A DNA stretch of 64,000 bases from Pseudomonas viridiflava (GCF_900582625.1 NZ_UTIQ01000001.1:744001-808000), one strand, 5' to 3'; shown: positions 53,830 through 63,987, counted from the first letter of the stretch. The notes: generated by a model from the letters alone, not told the origin. Numbers and translations are program-made.

Positions 53830-54087
53830 ATGGCCGTCGAAGTGGTGTACCGCAGCAGTCGCGATCCGGAGCGCTTGTTCATGGATAAAGCCGAAGCCGA
53901 TCGTTACGACAAGATGCTCGAACTGGCCGAATCGCTGGCCGTGGTGCTGCAAAAAGCCGTGCCGTCGCTGAGCGAACAGCAGGTTGAGGAAATCGGGATT
54001 TATATGGCGAAGAACAGAGATGTTTTCGCGAAAGCTTTTAAAAATCCAGAAGCGTTGAACGAGCTCAATAGCACGGAAGAAGCCTGA
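53830..54087 (+). CDS. yebG: YebG-family SOS-induced protein
   Basis: 85 residues. MAVEVVYRSSRDPERLFMDK and LEQ-like helices ending FKNPEALNEL are typical of YebG. It is induced by DNA damage; the molecular role is unsettled. The ATG at 53830 is used; an ATG 4 nt earlier is out of frame. AGGTGAGGTG lies upstream. The LexA box at 53786 supports SOS control. Confidence 0.92.
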   Translation: MAVEVVYRSSRDPERLFMDKAEADRYDKMLELAESLAVVLQKAVPSLSEQQVEEIGIYMAKNRDVFAKAFKNPEALNELNSTEEA

Positions 54088-54136
54088 GTTCGGCGCAAAG
54101 AATAATCGTCGCCATCACGCAGTAGAGGGTTTCGGA

Positions 54137-54168
54137 GCTACAGCCATGCAACGCAGCGTGGCTGTAGC
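54137..54168. terminator. Hairpin between convergent yebG and trxB
   Basis: The 10-bp perfect stem GCTACAGCCA / TGGCTGTAGC has a 12-nt loop and no strong U-run. It probably ends or protects transcripts of both genes. Confidence 0.5.
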
Positions 54169-54178
54169 CTCAAGACGG

Positions 54179-55258
<1,080 letters not shown>

Positions 55259-55390
55259 CTAGGAAATGTCGAATACTTATGCGCGTCATAGCCGAACGCT
55301 ATCCCGCTTCAGACACACCGTTACAGCCAACCGCTTCCGATCCCTGAGCGAAGGCGCTAAGGTCGGCCGGTCTTATTCAAGGAAAACGCC

Positions 55391-56146
55391 ATGCCCGCTC
55401 CCGTCCTCTCCGGCCCGCAATACCTTCGCGAAGGCCTGAAGCTGGTGCTAAGCCCCGGCCTGCGCCTGTTCGTGTTGCTGCCGCTGGCCATCAACCTGAT
55501 TTTGTTTGTCGGCCTGATCGTCTTCGCCACCCAGCAATTCAACGGCTGGCTCCATGCGTTGATGCCCAACCCGGACGGCTGGCTGAGCTTTCTGAGCTTT
55601 ATTCTTTGGCCCATATTCTTCGTGCTGATCCTGCTGATGGTGTTCTTCACCTTCACCACCCTGGCCAACATCATCGCCGCGCCGTTCAACGGCTTTCTCT
55701 CGGAAAAAGTGGAAGTAGTGGTGCGCGGCGAAGATAACTTCCCGCCCTTTCGCTGGAGCGAATTGGTCGCCATGGTGCCGCGTACCCTGGGCCGCGAAGC
55801 GCGCAAGTTGGGCTACTTTCTGCCGCGCGCCATCGGCCTGTTTATCCTTTCCTTCATTCCCGGCCTGAACATCATCGCTGCACCGCTGTGGGTGCTGTTC
55901 GGCATTTGGATGATGTGCGTGCAGTACATCGACTACCCGGCCGACAACAACAAACTCGGCTGGAACGAAATGCTCGCCTGGCTGCGCGAAAAGCGCTGGC
56001 AGAGTTTGGGTTTTGGCGGCTCGGTTTACCTGGCGCTGCTGATTCCCGGCGTGAACGTGGTGATGATGCCCGCAGCGGTGGCCGGGGCGACGTTGTTTTG
56101 GGTGCGTGAGCGCACCGCGGCCACTGTCACAACCGTGCAACGCTAA
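55391..56146 (+). CDS. cysZ: Sulfate transporter CysZ
   Basis: 251 residues with four membrane segments and two further hydrophobic helices. It opens [20 protein letters not shown], as in CysZ, and includes ITL-type stretch [20 protein letters not shown] with the conserved APFN. It brings sulfate into the cell for cysteine synthesis. AAGGAAAA lies before the ATG. The upstream 270 bp region shared with trxB holds nothing else recognisable. Confidence 0.93.
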   Translation: MPAPVLSGPQYLREGLKLVLSPGLRLFVLLPLAINLILFVGLIVFATQQFNGWLHALMPNPDGWLSFLSFILWPIFFVLILLMVFFTFTTLANIIAAPFNGFLSEKVEVVVRGEDNFPPFRWSELVAMVPRTLGREARKLGYFLPRAIGLFILSFIPGLNIIAAPLWVLFGIWMMCVQYIDYPADNNKLGWNEMLAWLREKRWQSLGFGGSVYLALLIPGVNVVMMPAAVAGATLFWVRERTAATVTTVQR

Positions 56147-56164
56147 CGTCATACGGCTTAAACG

Positions 56165-56184
56165 ACGCCAGCCGAGACTGGCGT
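56165..56184 (+). promoter_or_regulatory. Hairpin abutting the glycosyltransferase start codon
   Basis: ACGCCAG (56165-56171) and CTGGCGT (56178-56184) form a perfect 7-bp stem with loop CCGAGA. It ends one base before the ATG at 56186. The only purine-rich bases that could serve as a ribosome binding site (CGAGA) lie in the loop. It may limit translation or be a leftover cysZ terminator. Confidence 0.5.
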
Positions 56185-56185
56185 T

Positions 56186-57355
56186 ATGAGCCAATTCCCC
56201 CTCCACATCGCGCTGATCAGCGAAACCTTCCCTCCGGAAATAAACGGCGTTGCCAATACGCTCGGGCGCCTGTGTGCGGGGCTGCGTGAGCGCGGCCATC
56301 AGTTGCAGTTGGTGCGCCCTCGGCAAAGCGTGGATGACGGGCAGAAAAGTACCGACGAGTTGTTGCTCACGCGCGGCTGGCCGTTGCCGGGCTATCCGGG
56401 TTTGCAGTGGGGGCAGGCGTCGATGCACAAACTGCTGCGGCGCTGGAAACGGCGGCGGCCGGACGTGCTGTACATCGCCACCGAAGGCCCACTCGGGCTT
56501 TCGGCGTTGCGCGCGGCCAGGCGCTTGCGCATTCCGGTGATCAGCGGCTTTCACACCAATTTCCAGCAATACAGCAGCCACTACGGGCTGGGCATGCTGA
56601 CTCGCGTGCTGACCAATTATTTGCGCTGGTTTCACAACCGCTCGCAGCTCACGTTAGTGCCCAGTGCCAGTCAGAGCCTGGAGTTGCAGCGGCGCAGTTT
56701 CGAGCGCGTGCATTTGCTTGCCCGTGGCGTCGACAGTCAGCTGTTTCATCCGGCCAAACGTAATGCCGAACTGCGCCGTGCGTGGGGTGTGGAGGACGGC
56801 GAGCTGGCGGTCATCCATGTCGGACGCATTGCCGCCGAGAAGAACTTGGCGCTGTTGGTGCGCAGTTTTCGAGCGCTGCAATCGCGTTACCCCGAGCAGC
56901 GCCTGAAGTTGATCATGGTCGGCGACGGACCGCAGCGTTCAGGCCTGCAAAAGGAATTGCCCGACGCCGTGTTCTGCGGCGTACAGCGCGACCAAGCGCT
57001 CGCCGCGCACTACGCCAGCGGCGATCTGTTCCTGTTTCCCAGCCTGTCGGAAACCTTCGGCAATGTGCTGCTCGAAGCGCTGGCGTCTGGGCTGGCGGTG
57101 GTCGCGTATGACCAGGCGGCAGCCGCCCAGCACATTCGCCACGGCCACAACGGCGCACTGGCGATGCCCGGTGATGAAGAGGCGTTTATCGACAGCGCCT
57201 GCTGGCTGCTCGAAGACCCGGAAACCCTGCGCCGCGTACGCCTAAATGCCCGTCAGCACGCCAGCCGCCAGGGCTGGCCGGCGATTGTTCAGCAGTTCGA
57301 AACCTATTTGGTCGACACCTGCCGCAGCACCAGCACCCTGCCCGTCACGCCGTAG
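56186..57355 (+). CDS. GT4-family glycosyltransferase
   Basis: 389 residues, two Rossmann-like halves (GT-B). The N-terminal motif is IALISETFPPEINGVANTLG. The C-terminal nucleotide-sugar site is LFLFPSLSETFGNVLLEALA, containing the E-x7-E motif. It resembles mannosyl/glucosyltransferases that act on lipid acceptors (MgtA/PimB-type). A stop codon 27 nt before the ATG excludes a longer start. It lies 40 bp after cysZ, perhaps in one transcript. Donor and acceptor are not readable. Confidence 0.9.
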   Translation: MSQFPLHIALISETFPPEINGVANTLGRLCAGLRERGHQLQLVRPRQSVDDGQKSTDELLLTRGWPLPGYPGLQWGQASMHKLLRRWKRRRPDVLYIATEGPLGLSALRAARRLRIPVISGFHTNFQQYSSHYGLGMLTRVLTNYLRWFHNRSQLTLVPSASQSLELQRRSFERVHLLARGVDSQLFHPAKRNAELRRAWGVEDGELAVIHVGRIAAEKNLALLVRSFRALQSRYPEQRLKLIMVGDGPQRSGLQKELPDAVFCGVQRDQALAAHYASGDLFLFPSLSETFGNVLLEALASGLAVVAYDQAAAAQHIRHGHNGALAMPGDEEAFIDSACWLLEDPETLRRVRLNARQHASRQGWPAIVQQFETYLVDTCRSTSTLPVTP

Positions 57356-57362
57356 CGCCCAC

Positions 57363-57391
57363 AAAAAAGCCCGTCACCTGGACGGGCTTTT
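57363..57391. terminator. Bidirectional Rho-independent terminator
   Basis: AAAAAAGCCCGTC ACCTG GACGGGCTTTT: 12-bp stem with A-run left and T-run right, between convergent genes. Confidence 0.88.
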
Positions 57392-57408
57392 CAGCATTGC
57401 CAACCCAC

Positions 57409-57696
57409 TCAACCGCGAGCCGCTTTGATCGCCTCGATGTACGGCTCAGCCAAGCGCTGATCCTGAATCAGGGCGACGAAATCATTGCCCTTGGCATCTT
57501 TTGCGTTGAGGTCGTAGCCGGCTTCCACGAAGAAGGTCAGAAAGCGCTCGAAGTCGTCGATGCGCAAGCCACGGTAGGCCTTGACCAATTTGTGCAGCGA
57601 CGGCGGCGTGTCATCGGCCGGTTCCACCGCGAGGAACAGCTTGATCGGCTCGTCACCAATCTCTTCGCCAATCACCTGTTTCTTGTCTTTACGCAT
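57409..57696 (-). CDS. PA4642-family small protein
   Basis: 95 residues. MRKDKKQVIGEEIGDEPIKL and LHKLVKAYRGLRIDDFERFL match the PA4642 family of pseudomonads. Predicted mostly helical, soluble. FLTFFVEAGYDLNAKDAKGN looks like half an ankyrin repeat. The function is unknown. Confidence 0.88.
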   Translation of the reverse strand: MRKDKKQVIGEEIGDEPIKLFLAVEPADDTPPSLHKLVKAYRGLRIDDFERFLTFFVEAGYDLNAKDAKGNDFVALIQDQRLAEPYIEAIKAARG

Positions 57697-57758
57697 GGGT
57701 CTTTTCTCTTAACGGGGGAACGCCGGGCCGGCAGTTTACTCCGCGCCGGGGCGCCGGC

Positions 57759-58232
57759 TCAACGCACACGCTGGGCAGCGCTGTGCAGATCAGCCCAGAC
57801 GTGGCCGTTGGGGTAACTCAGAAACTGCACATACACGCCGCCGCTGCGCAGCAGGTCGAGCAACATGGAGTACTGCGCCAGCGGGTAATTAAGGTTTAGG
57901 GTTTTGCCGGCTTCGTCCAGGCTCGGGCGCTTGAGGCTTTTGCCTTCCGTCTCGAAGCGCACCAGCACCTGCGTAACCGTGGCGCCCTTGCTCACGGCTT
58001 TGGTCTTGAGCAGCAGCCAGGCCGGTGAGGTGATGGGAATGGGTTGCTGGTTGGACTCGCGCTGGCTGCCAACCACCACCGAGTATTCGGTCACTTGCAG
58101 CACTTGCTGCTGTTCTGGCGCTTCATGGCGCAGGTTCTGGTCGTCGGGCGGCAGGTACTGTTCGTGGGGCAACGCGGCGCTGGCCAGCGGTGCGGCACAG
58201 AGAAACAAGGCAATTAAAGAAACACGCAGCAC
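57759..58232 (-). CDS. Unknown exported protein
   Basis: 157 residues from the GTG at 58232, which has GAGGAG about 7 nt upstream. The ATG of the longer frame (58340) would place the signal peptide 36 residues inside. The signal peptide is [16 protein letters not shown]. The mature part ([20 protein letters not shown], then mixed strands ending [20 protein letters not shown]) is a small periplasmic or secreted domain. I do not recognise the family. It is divergent from the hydroxyproline operon (167 bp between). Confidence 0.75.
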   Translation of the reverse strand: MLRVSLIALFLCAAPLASAALPHEQYLPPDDQNLRHEAPEQQQVLQVTEYSVVVGSQRESNQQPIPITSPAWLLLKTKAVSKGATVTQVLVRFETEGKSLKRPSLDEAGKTLNLNYPLAQYSMLLDLLRSGGVYVQFLSYPNGHVWADLHSAAQRVR

Positions 58233-58399
58233 GGTCAGCTCCTCGGAAAAATCAGCGCGCCACCTTAGCACGCGTTTTCCTACAGCCAAGTGGCAGCGTT
58301 CTGTGCCGATTTCGTCATCCGCGCGGCGCAAAACCCTCAAGCCGATTGACGCCTGAACGCTCAGTCTTGCAGAACCTTCTACGGTTTCGGAGACGCCCC

Positions 58400-59344
58400 A
58401 TGCGCCGCATCCAGATTATCGACAGCCACACCGGCGGCGAGCCGACCCGGCTGGTGATCGACGGTTTTCCCGACTTGGGCACCGGCAGCATGGCTGAGCG
58501 CCGTGCGCTGTTGGCGGACCGCTATGACGCCTACCGCGCCGCCACGGTGCTGGAGCCACGCGGCAGCGACGTGCTGGTCGGCGCCCTGCTCTGTGCGCCG
58601 GTCGATCCATCGGCCTGCGCCGGGGTGATCTTCTTCAACAACAGCGGCTACCTCGGCATGTGCGGCCACGGCACCATCGGCCTGGTGATTTCCCTGGCGC
58701 ACCTGGGCCGCATCGGGGCAGGTACGCACCGCATTGAAACGCCGGTGGGCACCGTGGAGGCCACGTTGCATGACGACCATTCGGTGAGCGTGCGCAACGT
58801 GCCGGCGTACCGTTATCGCTCCGCCGTGCAGGTGGAGGTGCCGGGTTACGGCGCCGTGACCGGCGACATTGCCTGGGGCGGCAATTGGTTTTTCCTCATC
58901 GGCGAACACGACCAACGCATCGACGGCAGCAACCTCGACGCCCTCACTGCCTACACCGTGGCCGTCAGCGCGGCGCTGCAGGCCAACGGCATCTATGGTG
59001 AAGACGGCGGCGTGATCGATCACATCGAACTGTTCGCCGACGACGACCAAGCCGACAGCCGCAACTTCGTCTTATGCCCAGGCAACGCCTACGACCGCTC
59101 GCCTTGCGGCACCGGCACCAGCGCCAAACTGGCGTGCCTGGCGGCAGACGGCAAGCTCAAGCCCGGCGAAATCTGGCGTCAGGCCAGTGTCATCGGCAGC
59201 CAGTTCGAAGGCAGCTACACCGGGCTCAATGACGGCGAGCCCGGCCGGGTGATTCCCACCATTCGCGGCCGCGCACACCTGAGCGCCGAAGCCACGCTAT
59301 TGCTGCAAGACGACGACCCGTTCGCCTGGGGCATCGTGTTGTGA
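58400..59344 (+). CDS. lhpA: 4-hydroxyproline 2-epimerase
   Basis: 314 residues, proline-racemase superfamily. It has both catalytic cysteines: Cys88 in GMCGHGTIG and Cys236 in SPCGTGTSA. With two Cys it is an epimerase/racemase rather than a dehydratase, and the neighbours point to trans-4-hydroxy-L-proline to cis-4-hydroxy-D-proline. The opening [19 protein letters not shown] is typical. GGAG is upstream of the ATG at 58400. First gene of the catabolic operon; overlaps the next gene by 4 nt. The gene name follows the P. aeruginosa lhp system. Confidence 0.93.
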   Translation: MRRIQIIDSHTGGEPTRLVIDGFPDLGTGSMAERRALLADRYDAYRAATVLEPRGSDVLVGALLCAPVDPSACAGVIFFNNSGYLGMCGHGTIGLVISLAHLGRIGAGTHRIETPVGTVEATLHDDHSVSVRNVPAYRYRSAVQVEVPGYGAVTGDIAWGGNWFFLIGEHDQRIDGSNLDALTAYTVAVSAALQANGIYGEDGGVIDHIELFADDDQADSRNFVLCPGNAYDRSPCGTGTSAKLACLAADGKLKPGEIWRQASVIGSQFEGSYTGLNDGEPGRVIPTIRGRAHLSAEATLLLQDDDPFAWGIVL

Positions 59345-60447
59345 ATGCGGACGTCATCATCGTCGGCGCCGGTATCGTCGGCGCGGCCTGCGCCCACGCC
59401 TTCGCCCAGCACGGCCTCGATGTGCTGCTGCTCGACGACCTGCGCGGCGGCGCCACCGCCGCCGGCATGGGCCACTTGGTGGTGATGGACGACAACCCCG
59501 CCGAACTGGCGCTCAGCCAGTACTCGCTGGGCCTGTGGCGACGCTGGGCGCCTGCGCTGGATGAGGGCTGCGCCTACCGAAATTGCGGCACGTTGTGGCT
59601 GGCAGCCAACGCTGAAGAGCTGGCCGTGGCCGAACACAAACGAGCGCTGCTGGAAGCCGAAGGCTTGGGCTGCCGCATGCTCAGCGCCGAGGCCGTTCGT
59701 GAGGCGGAACCGATGCTGCGTCCGGGCCTTGTGGGTGGGCTGCATGTCAGCGGCGACGGCATTGTTTACGCGCCGAACGTGGTGCGCTGGTTACTCACGC
59801 AACAACCCGAACGTATTCGTCAGCGCCAGGCCACGGTCAGCGAAGTGAGCGGCAACCGCGTGCGCCTGGACAGCGGCGAATGGCTAAGCGCCTCGGCGGT
59901 GGTGCTGGCATCGGGCAGTGCCCGCGACCTGTGCCCGGAGTTGCCGATTCGGCCGAAGAAGGGTCACTTGCTGATCACCGACCGTTACCCCGCGCGCATT
60001 CGTCATCAATTGGTGGAATTGGGCTACGTCAGCAGCGCCCACAGCAGCAGCGGCACCTCGGTGGCGTTCAACGCTCAGCCGCGTCCCACCGGGCAAATTC
60101 TGATCGGCTCGTCGCGCCAGTTCGACAGTGTCGACCCCGCGGTCGACCACGACGTGCTGGCCCGCATGTTGGCCCGCGCCCTCGACTATTTACCGGCTCT
60201 GGCGAAGATGAACGCCATCCGCAGCTGGACCGGCTTTCGCGCCGCCACACCCGATAGCTTGCCGCTGCTCGGCCCGCACCCGAGCCAAGCCGGCTTGTGG
60301 TTGGCGCTGGGCCATGAAGGCCTGGGCGTGACCACCGCGCCGGGCAGCGCGCAGTTGCTGGTCAACCAAGTGCTCAAGCAACCCAGCGCCATCGACTCTG
60401 CGCCCTACTCGCCCTTGCGCTTTGCCAAGGCGGAGCAACCGGCATGA
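59341..60447 (+). CDS. lhpB: FAD-dependent D-hydroxyproline dehydrogenase subunit (DAAO/GlyOx family)
   Basis: 368 residues. GTG start overlapping the epimerase stop (GTGA). The FAD motif is [20 protein letters not shown], followed by [11 protein letters not shown]. The C-terminal flavin contact is [16 protein letters not shown]. It likely holds the active-site FAD of the three-part enzyme that oxidises cis-4-hydroxy-D-proline to the pyrroline; the electron path would run through the next two subunits. Overlaps the next gene by 4 nt. Confidence 0.88.
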   Translation: MNADVIIVGAGIVGAACAHAFAQHGLDVLLLDDLRGGATAAGMGHLVVMDDNPAELALSQYSLGLWRRWAPALDEGCAYRNCGTLWLAANAEELAVAEHKRALLEAEGLGCRMLSAEAVREAEPMLRPGLVGGLHVSGDGIVYAPNVVRWLLTQQPERIRQRQATVSEVSGNRVRLDSGEWLSASAVVLASGSARDLCPELPIRPKKGHLLITDRYPARIRHQLVELGYVSSAHSSSGTSVAFNAQPRPTGQILIGSSRQFDSVDPAVDHDVLARMLARALDYLPALAKMNAIRSWTGFRAATPDSLPLLGPHPSQAGLWLALGHEGLGVTTAPGSAQLLVNQVLKQPSAIDSAPYSPLRFAKAEQPA

Positions 60448-60689
60448 GCGCGGCCATCGAACTGCACGTGGATGGCCGCGCCGTGCGCGTAGCCCTCGGC
60501 ACAAGCGTTGCCGCCGCGCTGTACCTGGCCGGCGATGGCACCAGCCGCACGGCCATCAACGGCAAACGTCGCGCGCCGTTCTGCGGCATGGGCGTGTGCC
60601 AGGAATGTCGCGTGAGCATCGACGGCCACCGCCGCCTGGCCTGCCAAACCCTGTGCGCCGAGGGCATGCAGGTGGAGACACAGCCATGA
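60444..60689 (+). CDS. lhpF: 2Fe-2S subunit of the hydroxyproline dehydrogenase
   Basis: 81 residues, ferredoxin-fold protein of the SoxD/gamma-subunit type. The cluster ligands are Cys47, Cys52, Cys55 and Cys67 (C-x4-C-x2-C-x11-C; CGMGVCQEC ... RLAC). The size and overlaps with both neighbours (4 nt each) identify it as an electron-transfer subunit. Confidence 0.9.
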   Translation: MSAAIELHVDGRAVRVALGTSVAAALYLAGDGTSRTAINGKRRAPFCGMGVCQECRVSIDGHRRLACQTLCAEGMQVETQP

Positions 60690-61945
60690 CCCGCGATTTC
60701 GATCTGCTGATCATCGGCGCCGGCCCGGCGGGCATGGCCGCTGCCGTGGCTGCCAGCAGCAGCGGACAACGCATCGCCTTGCTCGATGACAACCCCGCTA
60801 CCGGTGGGCAAATCTGGCGCGCCGATATTCATGCCCCTGCCGCTCAACCTGCGCAAACCCTGCGCGCGCAATTGGCTGCTGCTCACAACATTGAGCTGTT
60901 CACTGGCACCCGCGTCATCGCTCAAACCGGCGCCCAGCAATTGCTGTTGGAGAACGCATTGCACAGTTGGCAGGTGAACTATGGGCAGCTGATTTTCTGC
61001 ACGGGCGCGCGAGAAATCTTGCTGCCCTTCCCCGGCTGGACGCTGCCGGGCGTTACCGGCGCGGGGGCGTTGCAGGCGTTGATCAAAGGCGGCGTTCCGG
61101 TTCGTGGTGAACGTGTGGTTATCGCCGGCAGCGGGCCGTTGCTGTTGGCCAGCGCGGCCAGTGCAAAAGCGGCGGGTGCGCAGGTAGCTGCCATCGCCGA
61201 ACAGGCACCCGCGCGCCGAGTCGCCGCCTTTGCGGCGCAGCTGCCGCGCTGGCCGAGCAAGCTACGCCAGGCCGTGCAGTTGGCCGACTGGCGTTTTCGA
61301 ATGAATAGCCAAGTGCTCGAAGCGCTGGGCGATGAGCGTCTGGAGGCGGTGCGCATTCGCCAAGGCCACCGTGTGCGGGAAATTGCCTGCACGCGCCTGG
61401 CGTGTGGCTTTGGCTTGCGCGCCAATACCGAATTGGCCAGCGCCCTGGGCTGCGAGGTAAATAAGCAAGCCATCGTCGTCGATGGGCAGCAGCGCACCAG
61501 CCGCGCGGGGCATTTTGCAGCGGGTGAATGCACCGGCATTGGCGGCAACGAACTGGCACGCGTCGAAGGCGCCATTGCCGGCTATGCGGCAGCCGGCTTG
61601 CTCGACCAGGCCCAAGCGCTGGCAGCACAGCGCCAGCACTGGCAGCACTTTGCCGATCAACTCAACCGCTGCTTCGCCCTCGACCCGGCCTTAAAGAATC
61701 TGCCCCAGGCCGCGACCCTGCTCTGCCGCTGCGAAGACGTGCCCTACGGCGCCGTGGCCGGATTCACCGATTGGCGCCAGGCCAAGCTGCACAGCCGCTG
61801 CGGCATGGGCGCGTGCCAGGGCCGCGTGTGTGGCAGTGCGGCTGAATTTCTGCTCGGCTGGCCGGCGCCCGGTTTGCGCGCGCCCTTTGTGCCAGCGCGG
61901 GTTGAAAGCCTGCTTCCCAGCGCCGCGCAGCCGGCCGTAGAGTAA
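60686..61945 (+). CDS. lhpE: FAD/NAD(P)-type subunit of the hydroxyproline dehydrogenase with a BFD-like 2Fe-2S end
   Basis: 419 residues. An N-terminal FAD site (LLIIGAGPAGMAAAVAASSS) and a second dinucleotide site (ERVVIAGSGPLLLASAA) are present. The C-terminal domain has Cys347, Cys349, Cys372, Cys377 and Cys382 (LCRCEDV ... CGMGACQGRVC), as in the alpha subunit of sarcosine oxidase and in opine oxidases. The ATG at 60686 overlaps the previous stop (ATGA). The start upstream at 60422 is a frame artefact. Confidence 0.9.
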   Translation: MTRDFDLLIIGAGPAGMAAAVAASSSGQRIALLDDNPATGGQIWRADIHAPAAQPAQTLRAQLAAAHNIELFTGTRVIAQTGAQQLLLENALHSWQVNYGQLIFCTGAREILLPFPGWTLPGVTGAGALQALIKGGVPVRGERVVIAGSGPLLLASAASAKAAGAQVAAIAEQAPARRVAAFAAQLPRWPSKLRQAVQLADWRFRMNSQVLEALGDERLEAVRIRQGHRVREIACTRLACGFGLRANTELASALGCEVNKQAIVVDGQQRTSRAGHFAAGECTGIGGNELARVEGAIAGYAAAGLLDQAQALAAQRQHWQHFADQLNRCFALDPALKNLPQAATLLCRCEDVPYGAVAGFTDWRQAKLHSRCGMGACQGRVCGSAAEFLLGWPAPGLRAPFVPARVESLLPSAAQPAVE

Positions 61946-61978
61946 GGGCCGCCACCATGACCGGAGCCATCGCCGCCC

Positions 61979-62725
61979 ATGTTTCCCACCGCGCTGCCCA
62001 CCCCACGGGACTTGCCCGACCTGCTCGGCAGCCTGACGCAAATTGCGCCGCTGCTCGATGCCATGCCCGGCGTGGTGTTCTTCATCAAAGACATGCAGGC
62101 GCGCTACGTACTGGCCAACCAGACACTGGCGCAGCGCTGCGGCCTGCGCGACAAAAACGAACTGTTGGGCAAGACGGCGGCCGAGGTATTTCCCACCCGG
62201 TTTGGCTCGCTGTATACCGAGCAAGATCTGCACGTAATGAGCGCCGGCAACCCGCTGAGCGACCAGTTGGAGCTGCACCTGTATCCCGGTCGCGAGCCCG
62301 GTTGGTGCCTGACGCACAAGCTGGCATTGCGCGATGTGCACGGCGCGATCATTGGCATGGCGGGCATTTCATACGACCTGCTGGCGCCGCAATCCAGCCA
62401 TCCGGCGTACCAGAAACTGGCCAGCGTCGACGCCCATATTCGCCAGCACTACGCCCAGCCCATCAGCTTGCGCGACCTCACGCAACTGGCGGGGTTGTCG
62501 GTGGCGCAACTGGAGCGCCACTGCAAGCGCATCTTCCAGCTCACGCCGCGGCAGATGATTCACAAAGCGCGCCTGGGCGCCGCCTCGCAGCTACTGGCCG
62601 GCGACTTGCCGATCACCGAAATCGCCCTGCTCTGCGGCTACACCGACCACAGCGCTTTCAGCCGCCAATTCAAAGCCCTCACCGGTTTGTCGCCGACGCG
62701 TTATCGCGAAAGCCTCGCCCACTAA
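61979..62725 (+). CDS. lhpR: AraC-family regulator with PAS-like sensor
   Basis: 248 residues. A PAS-like N-terminus (LDAMPGVVFFIKDMQARYVL ... LLGKTAAEVFPTRF) is followed by an AraC double HTH (ISLRDLTQLAGLSVAQLERH and ITEIALLCGYTDHSAFSRQF). It lies inside the hydroxyproline cluster between the dehydrogenase and deaminase genes. By analogy with LhpR of P. aeruginosa it probably activates the cluster in response to hydroxyproline. The name is assigned by position and family, not proven. Confidence 0.8.
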   Translation: MFPTALPTPRDLPDLLGSLTQIAPLLDAMPGVVFFIKDMQARYVLANQTLAQRCGLRDKNELLGKTAAEVFPTRFGSLYTEQDLHVMSAGNPLSDQLELHLYPGREPGWCLTHKLALRDVHGAIIGMAGISYDLLAPQSSHPAYQKLASVDAHIRQHYAQPISLRDLTQLAGLSVAQLERHCKRIFQLTPRQMIHKARLGAASQLLAGDLPITEIALLCGYTDHSAFSRQFKALTGLSPTRYRESLAH

Positions 62726-62828
62726 CACCCCTTGATTGCCCGCCGCACGGAATTGTTTCCGCGTTGGCGCGTGGGCGTTTGTTCTGCCTTTTCCCGTCCG
62801 TTACCTACAGCCATCCCAGGAGTCGCAC

Positions 62829-63746
62829 ATGAACAACAAGCCTAACTGGAGCGGGGTGTTTCCCGCCGTCACCACACAATTTCGCGCTGACTTTTCCGTG
62901 GACCTGGACGCCACCCATGCGGTCATCAGCGGGCTGGTACGCGATGGCGTGTCGGGTCTGGTGATCTGCGGCACGGTGGGGGAAAACACCTCGCTGAGTG
63001 TCGAGGAAAAAATCAGCCTGGTCGAAGTGGCCAAAGACGCCTCGGCCGGGCGCGTACCGGTGATTTCCGGTGTGGCCGAATTCACCAGCCTCAACGCCAG
63101 CAAGGTGGCCAAAGAGGTTCAACGCGTGGGCGCTGACGGCATCATGTTGATGCCCGCGTTGGTGTACTCCTCCAAACCGTTCGAAACCGCCGCGCACTTT
63201 CGCAGCGTGGCCGCCAGCATCGACCTGCCGGTGATGGTCTACAACAACCCGCCGATCTACAAAAACGATGTGACGCCCGACATCCTCATTTCCCTGGCCG
63301 ACTGCGACAACATCGTCTGCTTCAAAGACTCCTCCGGCGACACCCGCCGCTTCATCGACGTGCGCAACGAAGTCGGCGACCGCTTCGTGCTGTTCGCCGG
63401 GCTTGATGACGTGGTGCTGGAAAGCATTGCCGTGGGCGCCGTGGGCTGGGTATCGGGCATGTCCAACGCATTTCCCAAAGAAGGCGAAACCTTGTTCCGC
63501 CTTGCCAAAGCCGGGCGGTTCGCCGAGGCAATGCCACTGTACGAATGGTTTATGCCTTTGCTGCACCTGGACGCCCGTCCGGACCTGGTGCAATGCATCA
63601 AACTCTGCGAGCAGATCATGCAACGCGGCACCGCCCTCACCCGCCCACCGCGCCTGGCGTTGCCCGACAGTGATCGGCAGTTTGTAGAAAGCGTGATGGA
63701 AAAAGCACTGGCCAAGCGGCCGGTGTTGTTGGACGTAGGGTTGTAA
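62829..63746 (+). CDS. lhpC: DapA-family deaminase, probable pyrroline-4-hydroxy-2-carboxylate deaminase
   Basis: 305 residues, TIM barrel of the dihydrodipicolinate synthase family. The Schiff-base lysine is Lys166 (VCFKDSSGD) and the conserved tyrosine is Tyr138 (VMVYNNPP). The motif GTVGENTSLS replaces GTTGE of DapA. Context identifies the substrate as the product of the hydroxyproline dehydrogenase, which it converts to 2-oxoglutarate semialdehyde plus ammonia. AGGAG lies 7 nt before the ATG at 62829. The semialdehyde dehydrogenase needed to finish the path is not in the window. Confidence 0.9.
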   Translation: MNNKPNWSGVFPAVTTQFRADFSVDLDATHAVISGLVRDGVSGLVICGTVGENTSLSVEEKISLVEVAKDASAGRVPVISGVAEFTSLNASKVAKEVQRVGADGIMLMPALVYSSKPFETAAHFRSVAASIDLPVMVYNNPPIYKNDVTPDILISLADCDNIVCFKDSSGDTRRFIDVRNEVGDRFVLFAGLDDVVLESIAVGAVGWVSGMSNAFPKEGETLFRLAKAGRFAEAMPLYEWFMPLLHLDARPDLVQCIKLCEQIMQRGTALTRPPRLALPDSDRQFVESVMEKALAKRPVLLDVGL

Positions 63747-63750
63747 AAAA

Positions 63751-63830
63751 GCATCGCGGCTAATCGGGATGCCGCCCAGCCGCTCCTACAGAAAGCGCGA
63801 TACCTGTGGGAGCGGCTTCAGCCGCGATGC
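63751..63830. repeat. REPIN with a variant left arm
   Basis: The right arm TGTGGGAGCGGCTTCAGCCG CGATGC is a standard REP. The left arm ATCGCGGCTAATCGGGATGC CGCCCAGCCGCTCCTACAG has a longer loop side and matches the variant seen at 3747-3773. Confidence 0.85.
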
Positions 63831-63869
63831 CCTTGACCTTAAAAAAATCCCAAACCCACCAAAAATCGA

Positions 63870-63987
63870 GATCGAGCGAGCTAGAGCCCTACAAGGCAAA
63901 AAGCCCTGCTGAAAGCGGAGTTGGCTGTAGCCAATGAGCATTTCAGCAGGGCTTTTTAACGCCGGAGGGCCGACGCGCAGCCGATCG
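63870..63987. repeat. Structured dispersed repeat, copy B
   Basis: A 118-nt element paired with copy A at 33266. It has the same ends (GATCGAGCGAG ... CGACGCGCAGCCGATCG) and nested stems of different sequence: GCCCT (63886-63890) with AGGGC (63966-63970); AAAAAGCCCTGCTGAAA (63898-63914) with TTTCAGCAGGGCTTTTT (63941-63957), 17 bp perfect; TTGGC (63921-63925) with GCCAA (63930-63934). The big stem ends in a T-run, so this copy can act as an intrinsic terminator in either direction. Confidence 0.8.

Noticed and set aside
58289..58304. TGGCAGCGTTCTGTGC resembling a sigma-54 promoter before the hydroxyproline operon
   Set aside because: The spacing between the GG and GC elements is 11 instead of 10 bases and the -12 part is weak. 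The local regulator is AraC-type, not an enhancer-binding protein.
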